From: Owenia fusiformis
Lineage: Eukaryota; Annelida; Polychaeta; Sabellida; Oweniidae
Direction of reading: 5' to 3'
DNA length: 64,000 bases
NCBI GenBank assembly: GCA_903813345.2
Contig: CAIIXF020000006.1
Location: forward strand, 4,299,096-4,363,095
A model generated the notes under the pieces. It was given only the letters and a program-made list of their open reading frames with translations, was not told the origin of the DNA and made no database searches. Shown piece by piece: positions 45,401 to 57,000 of the stretch (within the stretch, counting starts at the first letter, position 1; each line of letters begins with the position of its first letter). The translations under genes and the position numbers were made by a program.

Positions 45401-45771
45401 AAGCATATCTTTCTCGGCTCCCCATGCAGGCATTACTTTTTAATATCACATTCATTGACAACTTGCTATCTCGAGCTCGCCAATGGTGTTCGCATAAATC
45501 TTTGAAATGGTTGGTAGGTGTCGAGGCGTGCATTTAAGAGGGTCTGTTTCCTATAGGGGACATTCTTTTAACACCTTTTATGTCATTAGACTTGATTTTA
45601 CTGTTGAATTACGTAGATAACATTCTTTGGGCTCGCACAACCATAAAGCACGCTAACGCGATTAAGAGGAAATCGAGGCAGCCAAACTTGTTAATGGCAA
45701 CTAGAACAATGGCAGCCAGAGAAAGTAGGCAATTACCAATTATGTTAACTAAAAGAGATACATCATTCAAG

Positions 45772-45958
45772 TTAGTGTTGTAATCCTTCAGCGATTTCAC
45801 TAAGTAGACTCTTCTCGGAAGATCTTGCTGGTTCCTTAGTGTCCCTTCTCTTCCTTCCAGGACTAATGGCACTGTTAAGATAGTGCCACTGGTCAGCAAC
45901 AGAAGCAGCCTTTTCAGTAGCACAGTGGCCTCCAAGGTTAAACAAGCAGTTCCTCTTT
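45772..45958 (-). CDS. last coding exon of calcitonin-type precursor 1
   Basis: The acceptor CATTTCAG lies at 45959-45960 and the stop codon at 45772-45774. It encodes the whole mature peptide, the G-RKRR amidation/cleavage site and a 20-odd-residue C-terminal peptide ending IAEGLQH. The 139-codon frame that overlaps it in another register is spurious. Confidence 0.85.
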
Positions 45959-48900
45959 CTGAAATGAAGGTGTACAATAGGTATACACTCCCCTCCATAA
46001 GTTTGACAACAAGAGGATTGTACATCAAAACGCAAATGTTTAAATTTAATCATATTAATTAATTATCACTCTTAATTATAGTTAGGGAAATGACGACAAA
46101 GCTGTCATTTATTTAAATCACCCAAAATAAACGGGCTTTAATAAATTATCCAAAAGGGGACGTTCAGTTATCAAACGTATGGCGGGTAGTGTGCCATCAA
46201 AATGGTCGTGCGCGTTTATATATTCATTTGTCTGTCTTATGTACAACATACGATGTATTTGTATATTAGTTAAACATTTTTACCAAATATTCACACATTG
46301 TGGGTGATTTTGCTAATACTCCAGTAAAACCGTTGTAAATATTCACAAATAAATGAGAAAATTGCAACAAAATGTAAACCTAGTGTAATCAATAACCATT
46401 GGTAAGTAAAATGACATATCAAAAATCTAGAAAAATCTAAGTGGTGGAAAACCTTTAAATCACCATTTATACCCCCTGGGGTAATTTTATGAAGGGGTAC
46501 TATGATAAACATTAATAATTTCTGTTATGTAACTGCAATCACAATAAAATTTTCAGGGATCATGCACCTATATATAGTTCAGTTGTCACAGCAAGTTTGA
46601 TATAAATTGGTCAATTGGTTACCATAGCAACACAACTTAAATGCTCAAAATCTTTAATATTTCAGTAAATTTGAAGCTTCCTATACTAACTGATGTTGCC
46701 ATTTCTCTTCAAGTCATTTAGAAATGAACATAAAGTTACCCTTAAAACATATATGGGGAGTGTTTAATAAGATAACATGATTAATTTGATGAATTATATG
46801 ATAATGGGCGTGGCACTTTTTGGTGATAATTTCCTAGAAATGTCATTTTACAGGATCAGTCACAGTTATATTTATAGAGGTCATGGATGCTGATGTAATT
46901 CTTTAATGTAATGAGTCTGAACATGATTGGTTGCCATAGTAACTGAGCATAATAAACGCAAATAGTATAGTACATATGTTCTATAAACACTTATAATACT
47001 GGATGATCATGAGCATGGCATGTGGGATGTTGAATTGGTCGAATAATGTACATTCATGGCTTAGATTATTTTGTATGCCTTATTTTCATCTGGTATTATT
47101 AAATAATTAAAATAATAAACATTATCTATGTGATATTCCATTATACCAAATTACAAGCATTATTTAAATATTGCAATTTAACCAAAAATATCCTTGATGT
47201 GATTGCAAATTTAATCTGCATACCTAGGAATACGTTGATTATGAAAAGATAAATTACATTATGGAATTAGGTTGAGTTATACATATAATGCTTCAATACA
47301 CAAAATTGTCAGATGTCATTGGCCTTGCTGATTGAGCTGTGATGAGCTGATAAGCAGTGCTGAAAAGCTGTGCTGGTAGGTGAGCTGAAAAGTTGGTTAG
47401 CTGTATTTGGACACAGGTATGATTTTGATTTAATTGTCCAGAACCAAGCTGAATCCCCAAGTCCACATTTAGTGGTGTGGTATCCCCAAGTCCACATTTT
47501 GTGGTGTGGTATCCCCAAGTTCACATTTTGTGGTGCGGTATTCCCAAGTCCACATTTTGTGGTGCGGTATTCCCAAGTCCACATTTTGTGGTAAGGTTAT
47601 GTAATTGTGTTGATACACAGTCTATTGTATATATAGCTGAAGATTTTTTTTCTTTGTCTTAGTGTTACTATTGTGACATTACACTATACCTCCTTTATCG
47701 AGACAATTATATTCTTGTATATTCTCATGTAAATGGTAGATATATAATAATACTGTATATACAGTCTTGCTTCATTCACATATAGCTATTCAGTCATAGG
47801 GAACCATCCATAGCAATCAGCTAAGCTGTTATGTGATAAAATATGAATTACATGTAGTTGAGATAGTTTAGTGTAGTTAAGATAGTTAACATAATTTAGT
47901 TAGAGTAGATAAGATATACAAGATTAGTTTAGTAGTTAGTTAAGTACTAGTTAAGTAGAAATCATAATCATGGCTGAGATGATGGATGTGGATAATGATG
48001 AGTGCATACTTTGTAATGAAACACTCTCTGACAGTACTGTGCCAACTGTAAAACTGGGTGAAAAGGGCATGTCAGGTTTACAAAAGGCAATTAATGCTAG
48101 AAATGATAGCTTTACTATAGCAGTTGGGCAAGTTGTTCATGTCCATTGTAGAAAAGAGTATACAAATACTAATGTCATATCTGCTTTGAAACGGAAACTA
48201 AGTGCACCAACAGAAAGAAATTCCAAAAATCTAAGATCTCAAGAAGTCAAATTCAATTATAAGACAAATTGCCTATTTTGTGGATAGGGTGACCCATATC
48301 AAGGTAGAAAGACTGATTTAAAACTGAACCCTATAATGACCCTAGACTATAGTTCCACATGTTTAGAAATATGCGACAAACTTAATTCGCCATGGAGCGA
48401 TGAAGTAAAAGATCGGATGCTTTTTTTGTCCAGACCTTCCAGCAGCAGATGCTGTGTACCATCAAGTATGTAGCACAAACTTTAGAACTGGGAGGGATGT
48501 CCCCCGAATTTTTGAACAGGGTGGTTCAAAGGTTAAAAATGTGGGAAGGCCACAAGAAGAAGAAAGGGAGAATGCTTTTAAAATGGTAGTAAAATATCTA
48601 GAGCAAGCTGAAGATGAGCAAATTTCAATTGAGGAGACATTGGAAAAAATGAATGAGTATTTAGAAGGAAATGAGCCTTTCAGTTGCCGTTACATGAAGG
48701 ACAGACTCAAGGCACATTTTGGAGATAGCATCCTGATAACAAACATACAAAAAAAGAAAAATGTGCAAACACAAATAAAATGGATGATATTGATTTAGAT
48801 ACAGTGTAATTGCATTGTCATGGAAAATGAAAAGTTTTCAAGCATTGATAATTTAGTCATGGTATAAATATAAAAGAGTATTGTGTATTTTTGAAGTTCA

Positions 48901-51900
48901 TTTTTCAATATAAAAAGGCAATTTGTATCCTTGCCGAAGCAAACCATGATCTAGACATGTTATTCGAAAAGCTGAAATAGTCTACCCCCCCCCCCCCAAA
49001 TTTATGTCAGAATCATTTTTATGCACTTTCCCATGTTCCATTCATCTACAAAATCGTGTTCTATTGGATTGTACTCATCAATAGTACAATAATAAGACAA
49101 AAATTCGGCTGATACACTTCAAATGCAAAACTTATTAGGTCAAGCTAATCCTGACCCTAAAATTGAACCTGAAAAATTAACACATTTATGATATTTTCAG
49201 CATTTTTTCTGACAAACCTATTAAGCTCAAGTTTTGATATTGACCATGCCTAATCTTTGACATTAGTTCAGCTAGCATGAATTTTTACAAGTTACCATTA
49301 AGCCTGATAATAGAGTTATACATAAATATAGTGAAAAATGATCCAAAATATAATACAAGGTGGGTATAAACATACACAAAAATACATTTTCTGACAATTT
49401 TTAATTTTCTGTTGAATAGATTTCTCAATTTTAATATGTCTCTGATGCATATCCAAAAAAAGAACTACAATTTTGTAATGAGAGCCGAATGAGATTTTTT
49501 TAAAGATATATCATTGAGATTTAGGGGGTGATTAAGGAGGGTATCTTCATCCTTTGAATTCTTAGTCTTCCACTGCTTAGATTTTTCTAGATTTTTGATA
49601 TGTTGTTTCACTTACCAATGGCTATTGATTACACTAGGTTTACATTGTGTTGCAATTTTTTCATTTATTTTTCAAGATTTTACTGGAGTATAAACGAATT
49701 TTGTAATCTCGAATAAGACTTATTTGAAATAGCATGTATGGTGAATATTTTTTGCTTAAAAAGTATTTGAGAATTTTGAAGTCAACACATGAGTCAACAT
49801 CCGTTAAGGTTGTTATACGGCAGTGGTCCAGAAATAACAACTCAATTGCAAAGCAATAATGGTCATCATCTATATTAATAATAGCACATATACATATATA
49901 GATAGCACGACGTGAATTATATTGAATAATTCAAACCTTAGTACACTTTTTAACGTATTATATTTATAGCAAATTTGAGTGAGTCATAAGGCGACCGTGC
50001 GTCATCACTTCAAACGGCAGAACGGCAAGCTTAGGTTTTCTGTCTGCACAACGTACGCCGCATTGTTTGACAGTAGAAACCAAGACTTCGGCGGTCTTGA
50101 GATTGCTTTTGACCGTAAATAGCCTATAGACCACATGGTCACCTTAGCAAATGTGAGCCTGACTTTGACATAGTTAATATAAAGTAATCTTATTGCTAAC
50201 TTACTGTTCCAGCATGAGGTCTTCGTCTAAATCTTCTAGCAATCTTCTCAATATGTTTAGTGCACTTCTTTTATTTTTAAGGGTCTCGATGGCTCTACAA
50301 TTAAAAGAAATTAACATACATTTTGTACGCAGTTTCATGCGGTAGAAAAGAAATATTTGTCTTTAATTAATAATACAGGGTGGTCCAAAAAAAGTGAACC
50401 CCTGCAACTGGCCATATTTCCCTTATTACTTGCAGGAATTATTTTTTATTTTCACACGTTGTAGAGGAAGGTCTAAAATTCATGTTGGTACCATACATTC
50501 TTCTTAGTCTTGAAATTTGCAGAAATTATAAGCCCTAACCAAACATTACTGAAAATGGACAAATTATGATTTTCAATATCCGCGATTCTTCAACCCTTTA
50601 ACACCTTTCCCTTGAGAATTTTTTAAGCTGCAGTTTAAAGAAGTAATATTTTCTGACTTTGTTCAATTTTAAATCCTGCACATTATGGCTTAAAACTAGC
50701 ATCCTACCTTTGTTAGTTGCAAAGTTATTGTGATCCAAAGAGATGTGCTAAGCTTCCACAGACGAAAACATTTTCCAGTGAAATCATGAACATACCCCTG
50801 TATGATCTTGAAATGTCAATATCTTCATAAATCATGGACCAATTCTAATGATATATGACTCAAAACATTGAAAATTGAATTTTCTTTTGATTTTTTAAAG
50901 ATATTTGATGAATGGGTTATCAGATTCCTGGTCACAGGGGGCAACTTCCTTCCATAAGAGGCCCCCCTCTAACTGTTGGTGTAGGTACCATACCCCTGAA
51001 CTGTTGAACAGATAAAATGCTTCAAAATGATCAATGAAAGTGTGAAATGTGTTTTCTGCTTTAATAGTGTCCCTTTTGTCATATGGTAGGGTTTTAAACT
51101 TTTATCTCTAACTGAAAGCTGTTTAAGATCATCCAATGTGTTTCAACAATTTCCGTGAATAACATATGTAAAATTTTGTACAATATCTCATTTCCAGGCA
51201 TGTTTGTTAAACGTTTGTAATTTCTTCAAAATTTAAGACTGAGAATTAATTATGGCATCAACCAAAATTTTAGACCTTTCTCTTCATAATATGAGCCAAT
51301 TCATGCATGTGTAATGACCTTCGATATCAAGTCGCTACTACAGTCTCAGCTGTAGTGGCTAGCCTTTATGGCTCAGGGGTAGAGCGTCTGACTCGAGAGC
51401 GGGAGCGATTCCCGTAAGGGGCATTGAATTTAGCACATTCTCTTTCGAGTCTAGTATCTGGCTCGGTACACTACAGCTCCCCGACGAGCGTGCCCAAGGG
51501 TCGTTACACATGTATTAAGAAAAATGTAGCCTGTTGCAGGGGTTCACTTTTTTGGACCACCCTGTATATTGTAGACTTGACAGGATGGAATCGATTATCG
51601 ACATATTTCAACACATAAACATTCAAGGTTTTTCCACATATGTCTATTTTATATATTGCTGAGCATTGTGGATAAATAAAACACAGTTATATCCCCAATG
51701 GCTTTATACCTCGCCAACTTTAGGATTTTAGTTACATCATCGAAGCTGATGGTTTTAAGGTTAACGTTAAATGTAAAATTATTACATGACAGCATAGGAA
51801 CACCTTAATTAAAAATCCCACCACCTACAAATAAATCTCATGTGTAATGAGACCTTAATTAATATTATTGAACCACCACATAGTGAAAGCATTAAACAAT

Positions 51901-53378
51901 TCCTAATACCACATTCGTTTGATAAAATTAGTAATCGAAAGGACGATTCTCGGTTTGGAGAACAGTCTCCTGGGCTAATAATTTTTTCATGAAAAATATA
52001 GAAATATTACCCAAATTAAACTATGAATATTCAAAAGAGGACATTTAAATCTACAAGATGTAAAAATAACAAATTGGTCTGAAGCAGGGATAACGCTCAA
52101 CTAGACCGATTCAATAAAATACAAGTCTCGATTTGGGGAAAGAAGTTCATCAGTGTACTGCGCTAATATTTTTTTGCGAAAAATCTAGTAATATTACCCA
52201 AATTAAATTATGACTATTCAAAAGAAGACATTCAAAAATCTATATTATGTAAAAAAATCAAATTTGTCCGAAGCAGGGATAATGCTCATTTAGATTGATG
52301 AACTTTGTTCTCCAAACCGAGAATCGTCCTTCCCCCTTTTAGATCGGATATGAACTCATGTTCATGTTTGGAAATTTAAAAAATTCATCAAATCAAACAG
52401 ATCATTGACTCCAGGAGTGTGATGAGCGACCAAAAAGATATTCACTGCGGATTTCCAAATTGTGGAAAATGGGAAATTTGAACTTTGGCAACTTCAAAAG
52501 AGGTTCATTTATACAAGCATAGTGCAAAATTAAGCAATAATACTTTTAATTATATTTTTAATTAATTATCAATCGTGTATTCTTATATAAATTTATGATG
52601 ATTCCATGGAGGATTGGCTCCTAGAGTGCAACATCGATATTTTGTCCCATATATGGGGATGTCGTGCTACAAAATTCGAATTCCATCAGCCGCCATTTTG
52701 TTTACTTCAACATTTGAATCGTGAATTTTGGTCTTATTTCAAAACGAAAAATTACAAAACTCACATGAATTGATCGAGATATTGGTTCGAATCTTTTGGA
52801 CTGTTTATTTTGTATTTATTATCATTTATAAATTCAGAAAATAACGACATTTCGGCGTTTTCATTGTTGGAAAATATCGACTTCGATTCTGAGAGCCAAT
52901 CCTCATTGTGATGATTCGGTCAAGCATATTGAGTGCAGCTGTGACTACAATATGAAGGAAAATTTGGGAATTTTCATTTTTTGATTTTTGGTCGCTCAAG
53001 GCACCCCTTGTGTCAATTTTAGTCTCTAACTCCACGAGAAAACAAAGGTAGTTCAACTGGATGGTGTCATTCTGTAAGGAAATGATTTATCTTGAAAATG
53101 ATATATGAGACATGTCATGGTTTAACATGGGTCATTCATCTTTAAACTTGGATGTTGGTTTTTTGGCCCACCCTGTATACTGTAGTAAAACTTGAAATAC
53201 AGTATCATCAAAGCAAGAGTATATACGAGATTATATTGCTTCTTATACTATAACAATCTACCACAAAGTGAATGTGTGTCATGCTACACATTTCAATTCC
53301 TTCACATAACCGTTCCCTGTGCGTTAGACTGAGGATTAATCCCAATGCGTTGACTAGAACTGTAATTATTCTCATCAT
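45772..53378 (-). CDS. calcitonin-type peptide precursor 1
   Basis: Exons on -: 53311-53378 (signal peptide; weakest), 50205-50294, 45772-45958. All introns are phase 2; total 114 residues. Signal MMRIITVLVNALGLILSL. The middle exon (90 bp) gives a propeptide, AIETLKNKRSALNILRRLL and on. The last exon gives Q-KR, then NCLFNLGGHCATEKAASVAD and QWHYLNSAISP before G-RKRR. The product is a 31-residue peptide with an N-terminal disulphide (Cys2-Cys10) and C-terminal Pro-amide, the hallmark of calcitonin-type hormones acting on class B GPCRs. The GGHCATE..VADQW..LNS pattern is typical of lophotrochozoan calcitonins. Donor/acceptor CA|GTAAGT and TTTCAG|A support the last two exons. The first-exon donor, CG|GTTATG, is poor, so that exon is tentative. 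Introns hold the elements at 46317, 50376 and 52605. Confidence 0.72.
45986..46192. mobile_element. Tc1-like MITE next to the exon acceptor
   Basis: CACTCCCCTCCATAAGTTTG begins after TA at 45984. The inverted right end (ACGTATGGCGGGTAGTG) is degenerate. Related to the copy at 58116-58306. Its left end lies only 27 bp from the calcitonin last exon. Confidence 0.55.
46618..46631. promoter_or_regulatory. X-box-like (RFX) motif
   Basis: GTTACCATAGCAAC fits the RFX X-box GTNRCC-spacer-RGYAAC. It sits in the 46317-49690 element about 1.35 kb before its ORF. Confidence 0.4.
46930..46943. promoter_or_regulatory. second X-box-like (RFX) motif
   Basis: GTTGCCATAGTAAC fits the same consensus and shares flanking bases (ATTGG before it) with the first, so the pair may be an internal duplication. 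Confidence 0.4.
47455..47591. repeat. 29-bp tandem repeat, 4.7 copies
   Basis: Units start at 47455, 47484, 47513, 47542 and 47571, with the core CCAAGTCCACATTTTGTGG. Each unit contains the small palindrome CCACATTTTGTGG. Open frames on both strands here follow from the repeat. Confidence 0.88.
47970..48798 (+). pseudogene. decayed ORF with Cys/His zinc-binding-like N-terminus
   Basis: It starts MAEMMDVDNDECILCNETLS. A Cys-X2-Cys pair, then KLGEKGMSGLQKA and VGQVVHVHCRKEYTN (a His-X-His-Cys block), and later NCLFCG, suggest a zinc-binding fold. A stop at 48285 interrupts it, yet the same frame continues (GDPYQGRKTDLK, TCLEICDKLNSPWSDEVKDR). After a frameshift near 48425 it resumes as VYHQVCSTNFRTG and a coiled-coil-like acidic region, ending at 48796. 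I believe this is a transposon-borne gene family found in many invertebrates, but I cannot name it. The enclosing inverted-repeat element supports that. Confidence 0.6.
50205..50294 (-). CDS. middle exon of calcitonin-type precursor 1
   Basis: 90 bp between TTGTAG and CA|GTAAGT, phase 2 at both ends. Same length and phase as the exon at 58596-58685, with a similar charged, Leu-rich product (ALNILRRLLEDLDEDLMLEQ). Confidence 0.75.
51310..51508. mobile_element. 199-bp element with TGTAATGACC ends
   Basis: TGTAATGACC and GGTCGTTACA are inverted ends, flanked by CATG (51306-51309, 51509-51512). It carries a tRNA-like stretch and an inner inverted pair AGCTGTAGTG / CACTACAGCT. Confidence 0.6.
51362..51424 (+). 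other. tRNA-like sequence (not a functional tRNA)
   Basis: ATGGCTCAGGGGTAGAGCG matches a tRNA D-arm and A-box. CTCGAGA could be an anticodon loop (CGA). CGGGAGCGATTCCCG makes a T-arm stem, but its loop has 5 bases instead of 7. No complementary acceptor stem is visible. Most likely a tRNA-derived piece of a short element. Confidence 0.4.
51567..52595. other. no gene; diverged internal repeats
   Basis: Intron sequence of calcitonin-type gene 1. ATTACCCAAATTAAA and GAAGCAGGGATAA occur twice each (about 52009/52194 and 52082/52271). CGATTCTCGGTTTGGAGAA at about 51942 is inverted at about 52305, indicating another small inverted-repeat element (about 51935-52335). Confidence 0.45.
52605..52898. 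mobile_element. GGAGGATTGGCTCC MITE, full copy
   Basis: 294 bp with inverted ends CATGGAGGATTGGCTCC and GAGCCAATCCTCATTG, flanked by the 9-bp duplication TGATGATTC (52596-52604, 52899-52907). It lies in intron 1 of the gene-1 model. Confidence 0.82.
53311..53378 (-). CDS. possible signal-peptide exon of calcitonin-type precursor 1
   Basis: ATGATG at 53378 opens MMRIITVLVNALGLILSL then THRER, a good signal peptide. Ending at CG before GTTATG gives the phase 2 junction needed by the next exon, but the donor is weak. A TATA-like TTATATAAAT on - at about 53613-53622 lies 240 bp upstream. Confidence 0.4.
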
Positions 53379-53790
53379 GAGATAAAAGTACACCTTATTA
53401 GAGGATCAATATCAATTATTGATAGGATATCCTTGTTTTGGGATTTCAAGTTTGCACCACTTTTCTTAATTGTCTCTAGTTTGTCACACAGAGCACGTGT
53501 CTGTTTCAAAGAGCATAGGGATTTCCTCCTGTTGAAACATAGTATTCAACCAATTTCATTCTGTGCTTACATTAATTATTTTTATCATAAAATGTTACAA
53601 GGCTAATAAACTAAATTTATATAACGAGAGTCGCTGTTTGTCACAGATTAACATATTAAACTTAAACTTCGGTTAAAAAATAGTTGTCATCGACAAAAAG
53701 ACATTTCTAAGTCTAAGATATCTTTTTAGAGTTAAAAACGACAAAAAGAGCTATGATAAATTGTAATAATTAAGATATGAAAATAAATAT

Positions 53791-53810
53791 AACATAACAT
53801 AACATAACAT
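53791..53810. repeat. (AACAT)4 microsatellite
   Basis: Four perfect AACAT units just downstream of the stop codon of calcitonin-type gene 2. Confidence 0.85.
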
Positions 53811-53830
53811 ATGATCAGATTAGACTAGAT

Positions 53831-54041
53831 TTAGACCAAGATTATGACAACACCATACGCCATCGCCCACCTTTTCATTTCAACATGTTGATCACTTGAT
53901 GCAAAGAGGTCGGCAATCGATCGTCTTCTTCTGCCAGGACTGAGCCCACTTTTCAACCAATCGTAAACCTGCATCTTGTCGTTGAGGCCCTGTAGCGCAC
54001 AGTGGTGACTCAGACCACCTCCTATGGCACAGGTCTTTTTC
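53831..54041 (-). CDS. last coding exon of calcitonin-type precursor 2
   Basis: The acceptor is at 54042-54043 and the stop at 53831-53833. It encodes the KK-flanked mature peptide and the G-RRRR signal. It begins with one base completing a Gln codon, exactly as in precursor 1. Confidence 0.85.
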
Positions 54042-57000
54042 CTGAAATGACGTCATATATATTACTACGCGATTCCAGCTATATAAGAGTATGAAATTGG
54101 CATTAGCTGTCCTGAAAGCAATTTAAAAACAGTTTCAATTCAAGGCACCTTTATTTGACCTTTTCCAATCGCAAAAGATATTCTCAACGTATTCGCATGG
54201 GTCCCCCATCACAAGTGTACTTCAGAGTTTTACAGGGAACATGATGCAAGTTGAGTGTTGGTTTTATGCTATACTATTTTTGAAAGTACGTAACTAGCTC
54301 CTATAAATACTATTCCAAACATTTGAATGTATTACTTAAAATTCACATTAAAACAAAGTAATAGTTATACTATTTGTGTTAATAACTTGACCAATAGAAA
54401 GTGTGAGAAAATTAATAATCGGTGTATTTATTCATGTTATAAAGTATGAACAATAGTAATATTGAAGATATTGAGCTTAACAGTAAAATAAAAACAAAAT
54501 ATTTCATTCTCCTTAATAAAAAATCTATAATACATTATTAAACAAAACCAGTATACAAATTATGCAGATGACAAGCAAAAAGTAAATACGAAATCTGAAG
54601 AAAATGTAGATGTAGCTTCAACAAATAGTAGTAGTAGTAGTAGTATTGGTATACAACTTATTTGACGCAGAACAGTATATTCATACCACAAATACAATTT
54701 CAAAAATGCGGAGTTGTACTCCTACACATTTGACACGGACAGCGCATAATGTCAGATCAACATGAAAGTGAGTGAGTCCATTCACAGGAGCTAAATCAAA
54801 ACCAACCCCGATAATCCTCAGGGCGAATTGAAAGACAGTGGATTGAACTTTGATACCTTCTGGTAGCTTTGTTACATACTTTACACAATTTATAACAAAG
54901 TTGTTTATTGCGGTTTCATCGACCGTCTGATTCCAATTTACAAACTAAGTGTTCTTAGACGACATAACAACAATATGGGGCTAATAGGTAATTCAGCTTA
55001 TGTTTTTAAAAGAAATCCAATAAAAGTCAATATCGCCTAGAGAGATCGATGAGTTAAAACAATTTTTAATTAACATTTGTATTTCCCAATTCAACCCCTG
55101 TGGATGTTATTTTCTAATTTCTGTTTTAAATAACACCTTCATATTTAATCCTATAGGGAGGTCCAAAAAAGTGAACCCTGCAACAGGCTATTTTTTCTTT
55201 AAACTTGCACGAATAGACTCATATTTTCACATGTTTTAGAGAAAGGTCTAAAATTTTGGTGTAATCTCAGTCTTTAATTTTGAAGAAATTACAAGAGTTT
55301 AGCAAACATGCCTGAAAATTAGATATTGTGCAAAATTTTACCAATGTGATTCACAGAAATTGTTGAAACACATTGGATGATCTTAAAGAGCTTTCAGTTA
55401 GAGATACAAGTTTAAAACCCTACCATATGATAAAAGGGAAACTATTTCATCAGAAAACACATTTCACACTTTCATTGATCATTTTGAAGCAGTTCAACGG
55501 TTCAGGGGTATGTTACCTACACCAACAGTTAGAGGAGGGCCTCTTGTGGAAGGAAGTTGCCCCCTGTGACCAGGAATCTGAGAAGCCCTTCATCAAATAT
55601 CTTTAGAAAATCAAAGGAAAATCTAATAATCAATGTTTTGAGCCATATTTCATTAGAATCGGTCCATGATTTATGAAGATATTAACATTTCAAGATCATA
55701 TAGGGGTATGTTCGCGATTTCACTGAAAAATGATATCGTTTATGGAAGCTTAGAACATTTCTTTGGATCACAAGAACTTTGCAACTAACAAAGGTAGGAT
55801 GCTAGTTTTAAGCCATAATGTGCGGGATTCAAGATTGAACAAAGTGAGAAAATATTCGTTCTTTTAGACTGCAGCTTAAAAAATGGGTAGTTTAGAAAAT
55901 ACATCACCAAGAAAATGCATTTTCTAAGATTTTGGGGCTCCCAGAGGGTAAATTAAAATTATGAATTTCACTTTTAGATTTTTATGAAACAAATTGCCTA
56001 CATCATTATGTAATATTATACATTAATCAATAAGAGGTACTAAAGTATTACTACTACACATTTAATTTTTAAATGTTATTATCGAATTCAATTATAAATC
56101 AACTATTTTAACTGAGCCAAGTATTGGATGATTGGAGGCAGTTTTGATCAAATTTGCAAAGGGTTAATTTTATTCTCACCTGTCTCAACAAAACAGGAAT
56201 ATCCCAGAATTCATACAGTCATACTTCTCTTATGTAAAGTATATCATTGATTGGCCAAGGGTTCATCTATAATCCTGGAAAATGACCTCTTCTGGACGAA
56301 AAGCGTGGGAACATCTGATATGACCAGTTCCCATGACAGTGTGTCACCTGTCATTTCTCTGTAATGATGTTCACTTTCCTCCAAAAGATTGAAAACAATT
56401 GTAGTACAGTAAAACCTGTATATCTGAACACTTGGCTAATCCGAACACCTCCCAATTTGAACATTTTTTGGTCCCGTTTTTCCTCCCATTGACTCAAATG
56501 TTAAAAAAACTTGAAATATGAACACCTCCCAATTTGGACAGTGAACAGTCATGTTTGAAAAATTAACCTATCTAATCTGAACACATAAAATATCACATGT
56601 TCCATACAAAATTGATCAAATATTTGAAAAAAAAACTTGAACGATCTCACTCATGGTGGGGCTTTCTAGGATGACTAAATTCATTTGAATCAGATTTTCA
56701 TGTCACTGTAATGCCATAAAGCTAAGTAGTCACATATCAAATATGAACAAAATCGCTCCACTACTTTTCAAGTACAGCAAAAATTGTAAAATAGCGTGTA
56801 AATAATGGTGGCCATTTTCAAAATGGCCGCCTTCTTGCCAAAATATCATAAAACAGTGTGGCATGCTAATAAGTAGTCACATATTAAATATGAACAAAAT
56901 CGCTCCACTACTTTTCAAGTTATAGCAAAAATTGTAAAATCGTGTGTAAAAGCCGCCATTTTTCAAGATGGCTGCCATGTGTTTCTTAAATATCTACATG

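Larger units (their letters stand above)
46317..49690. mobile_element. 3.4-kb inverted-repeat element with broken ORF
   Basis: Inverted ends of about 160 bp (46317-46475 and 49555-49690) start TACTCCAGTAAAA and share CCTAGTGTAATCAATA and ATATCAAAAATCTAGAAAAA. It carries two X-box motifs, a 29-bp tandem repeat and the decayed ORF at 47970-48798. The latter makes it look like the remnant of a once-autonomous DNA transposon. The superfamily is not recognised and the target duplication is unclear. Confidence 0.68.
50376..51564. mobile_element. TA-flanked CAGGGTGGTCC inverted-repeat element, copy 1
   Basis: Termini CAGGGTGGTCCAAAAAAAGT and the inverse (TTTTTTGGACCACCCTG), with TA on both sides (50374-50375, 51565-51566). 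Arms several hundred bp long meet near 50950. Same family as 55154-57413. Tc1/mariner-type ends but no transposase. It lies in intron 1 of calcitonin-type gene 1, and a 199-bp element is inserted in its right arm. Confidence 0.75.

Noticed and set aside
45196-45402. His/Cys/Met-rich frame on -
   Set aside because: By-product of the CATCTAACATGACACCATG minisatellite.
45609-46028. 139-codon frame on - with hydrophobic stretches
   Set aside because: It overlaps the calcitonin-type last exon in another register; the exon has splice sites, cysteines and an amidation signal, so this frame is a shadow plus 3' flanking sequence.
47309-47584. 91-codon frame of repeated TTKCGLG-like units
   Set aside because: It is a translation of the 29-bp tandem repeat; period 29 does not preserve frame, as expected for non-coding DNA.
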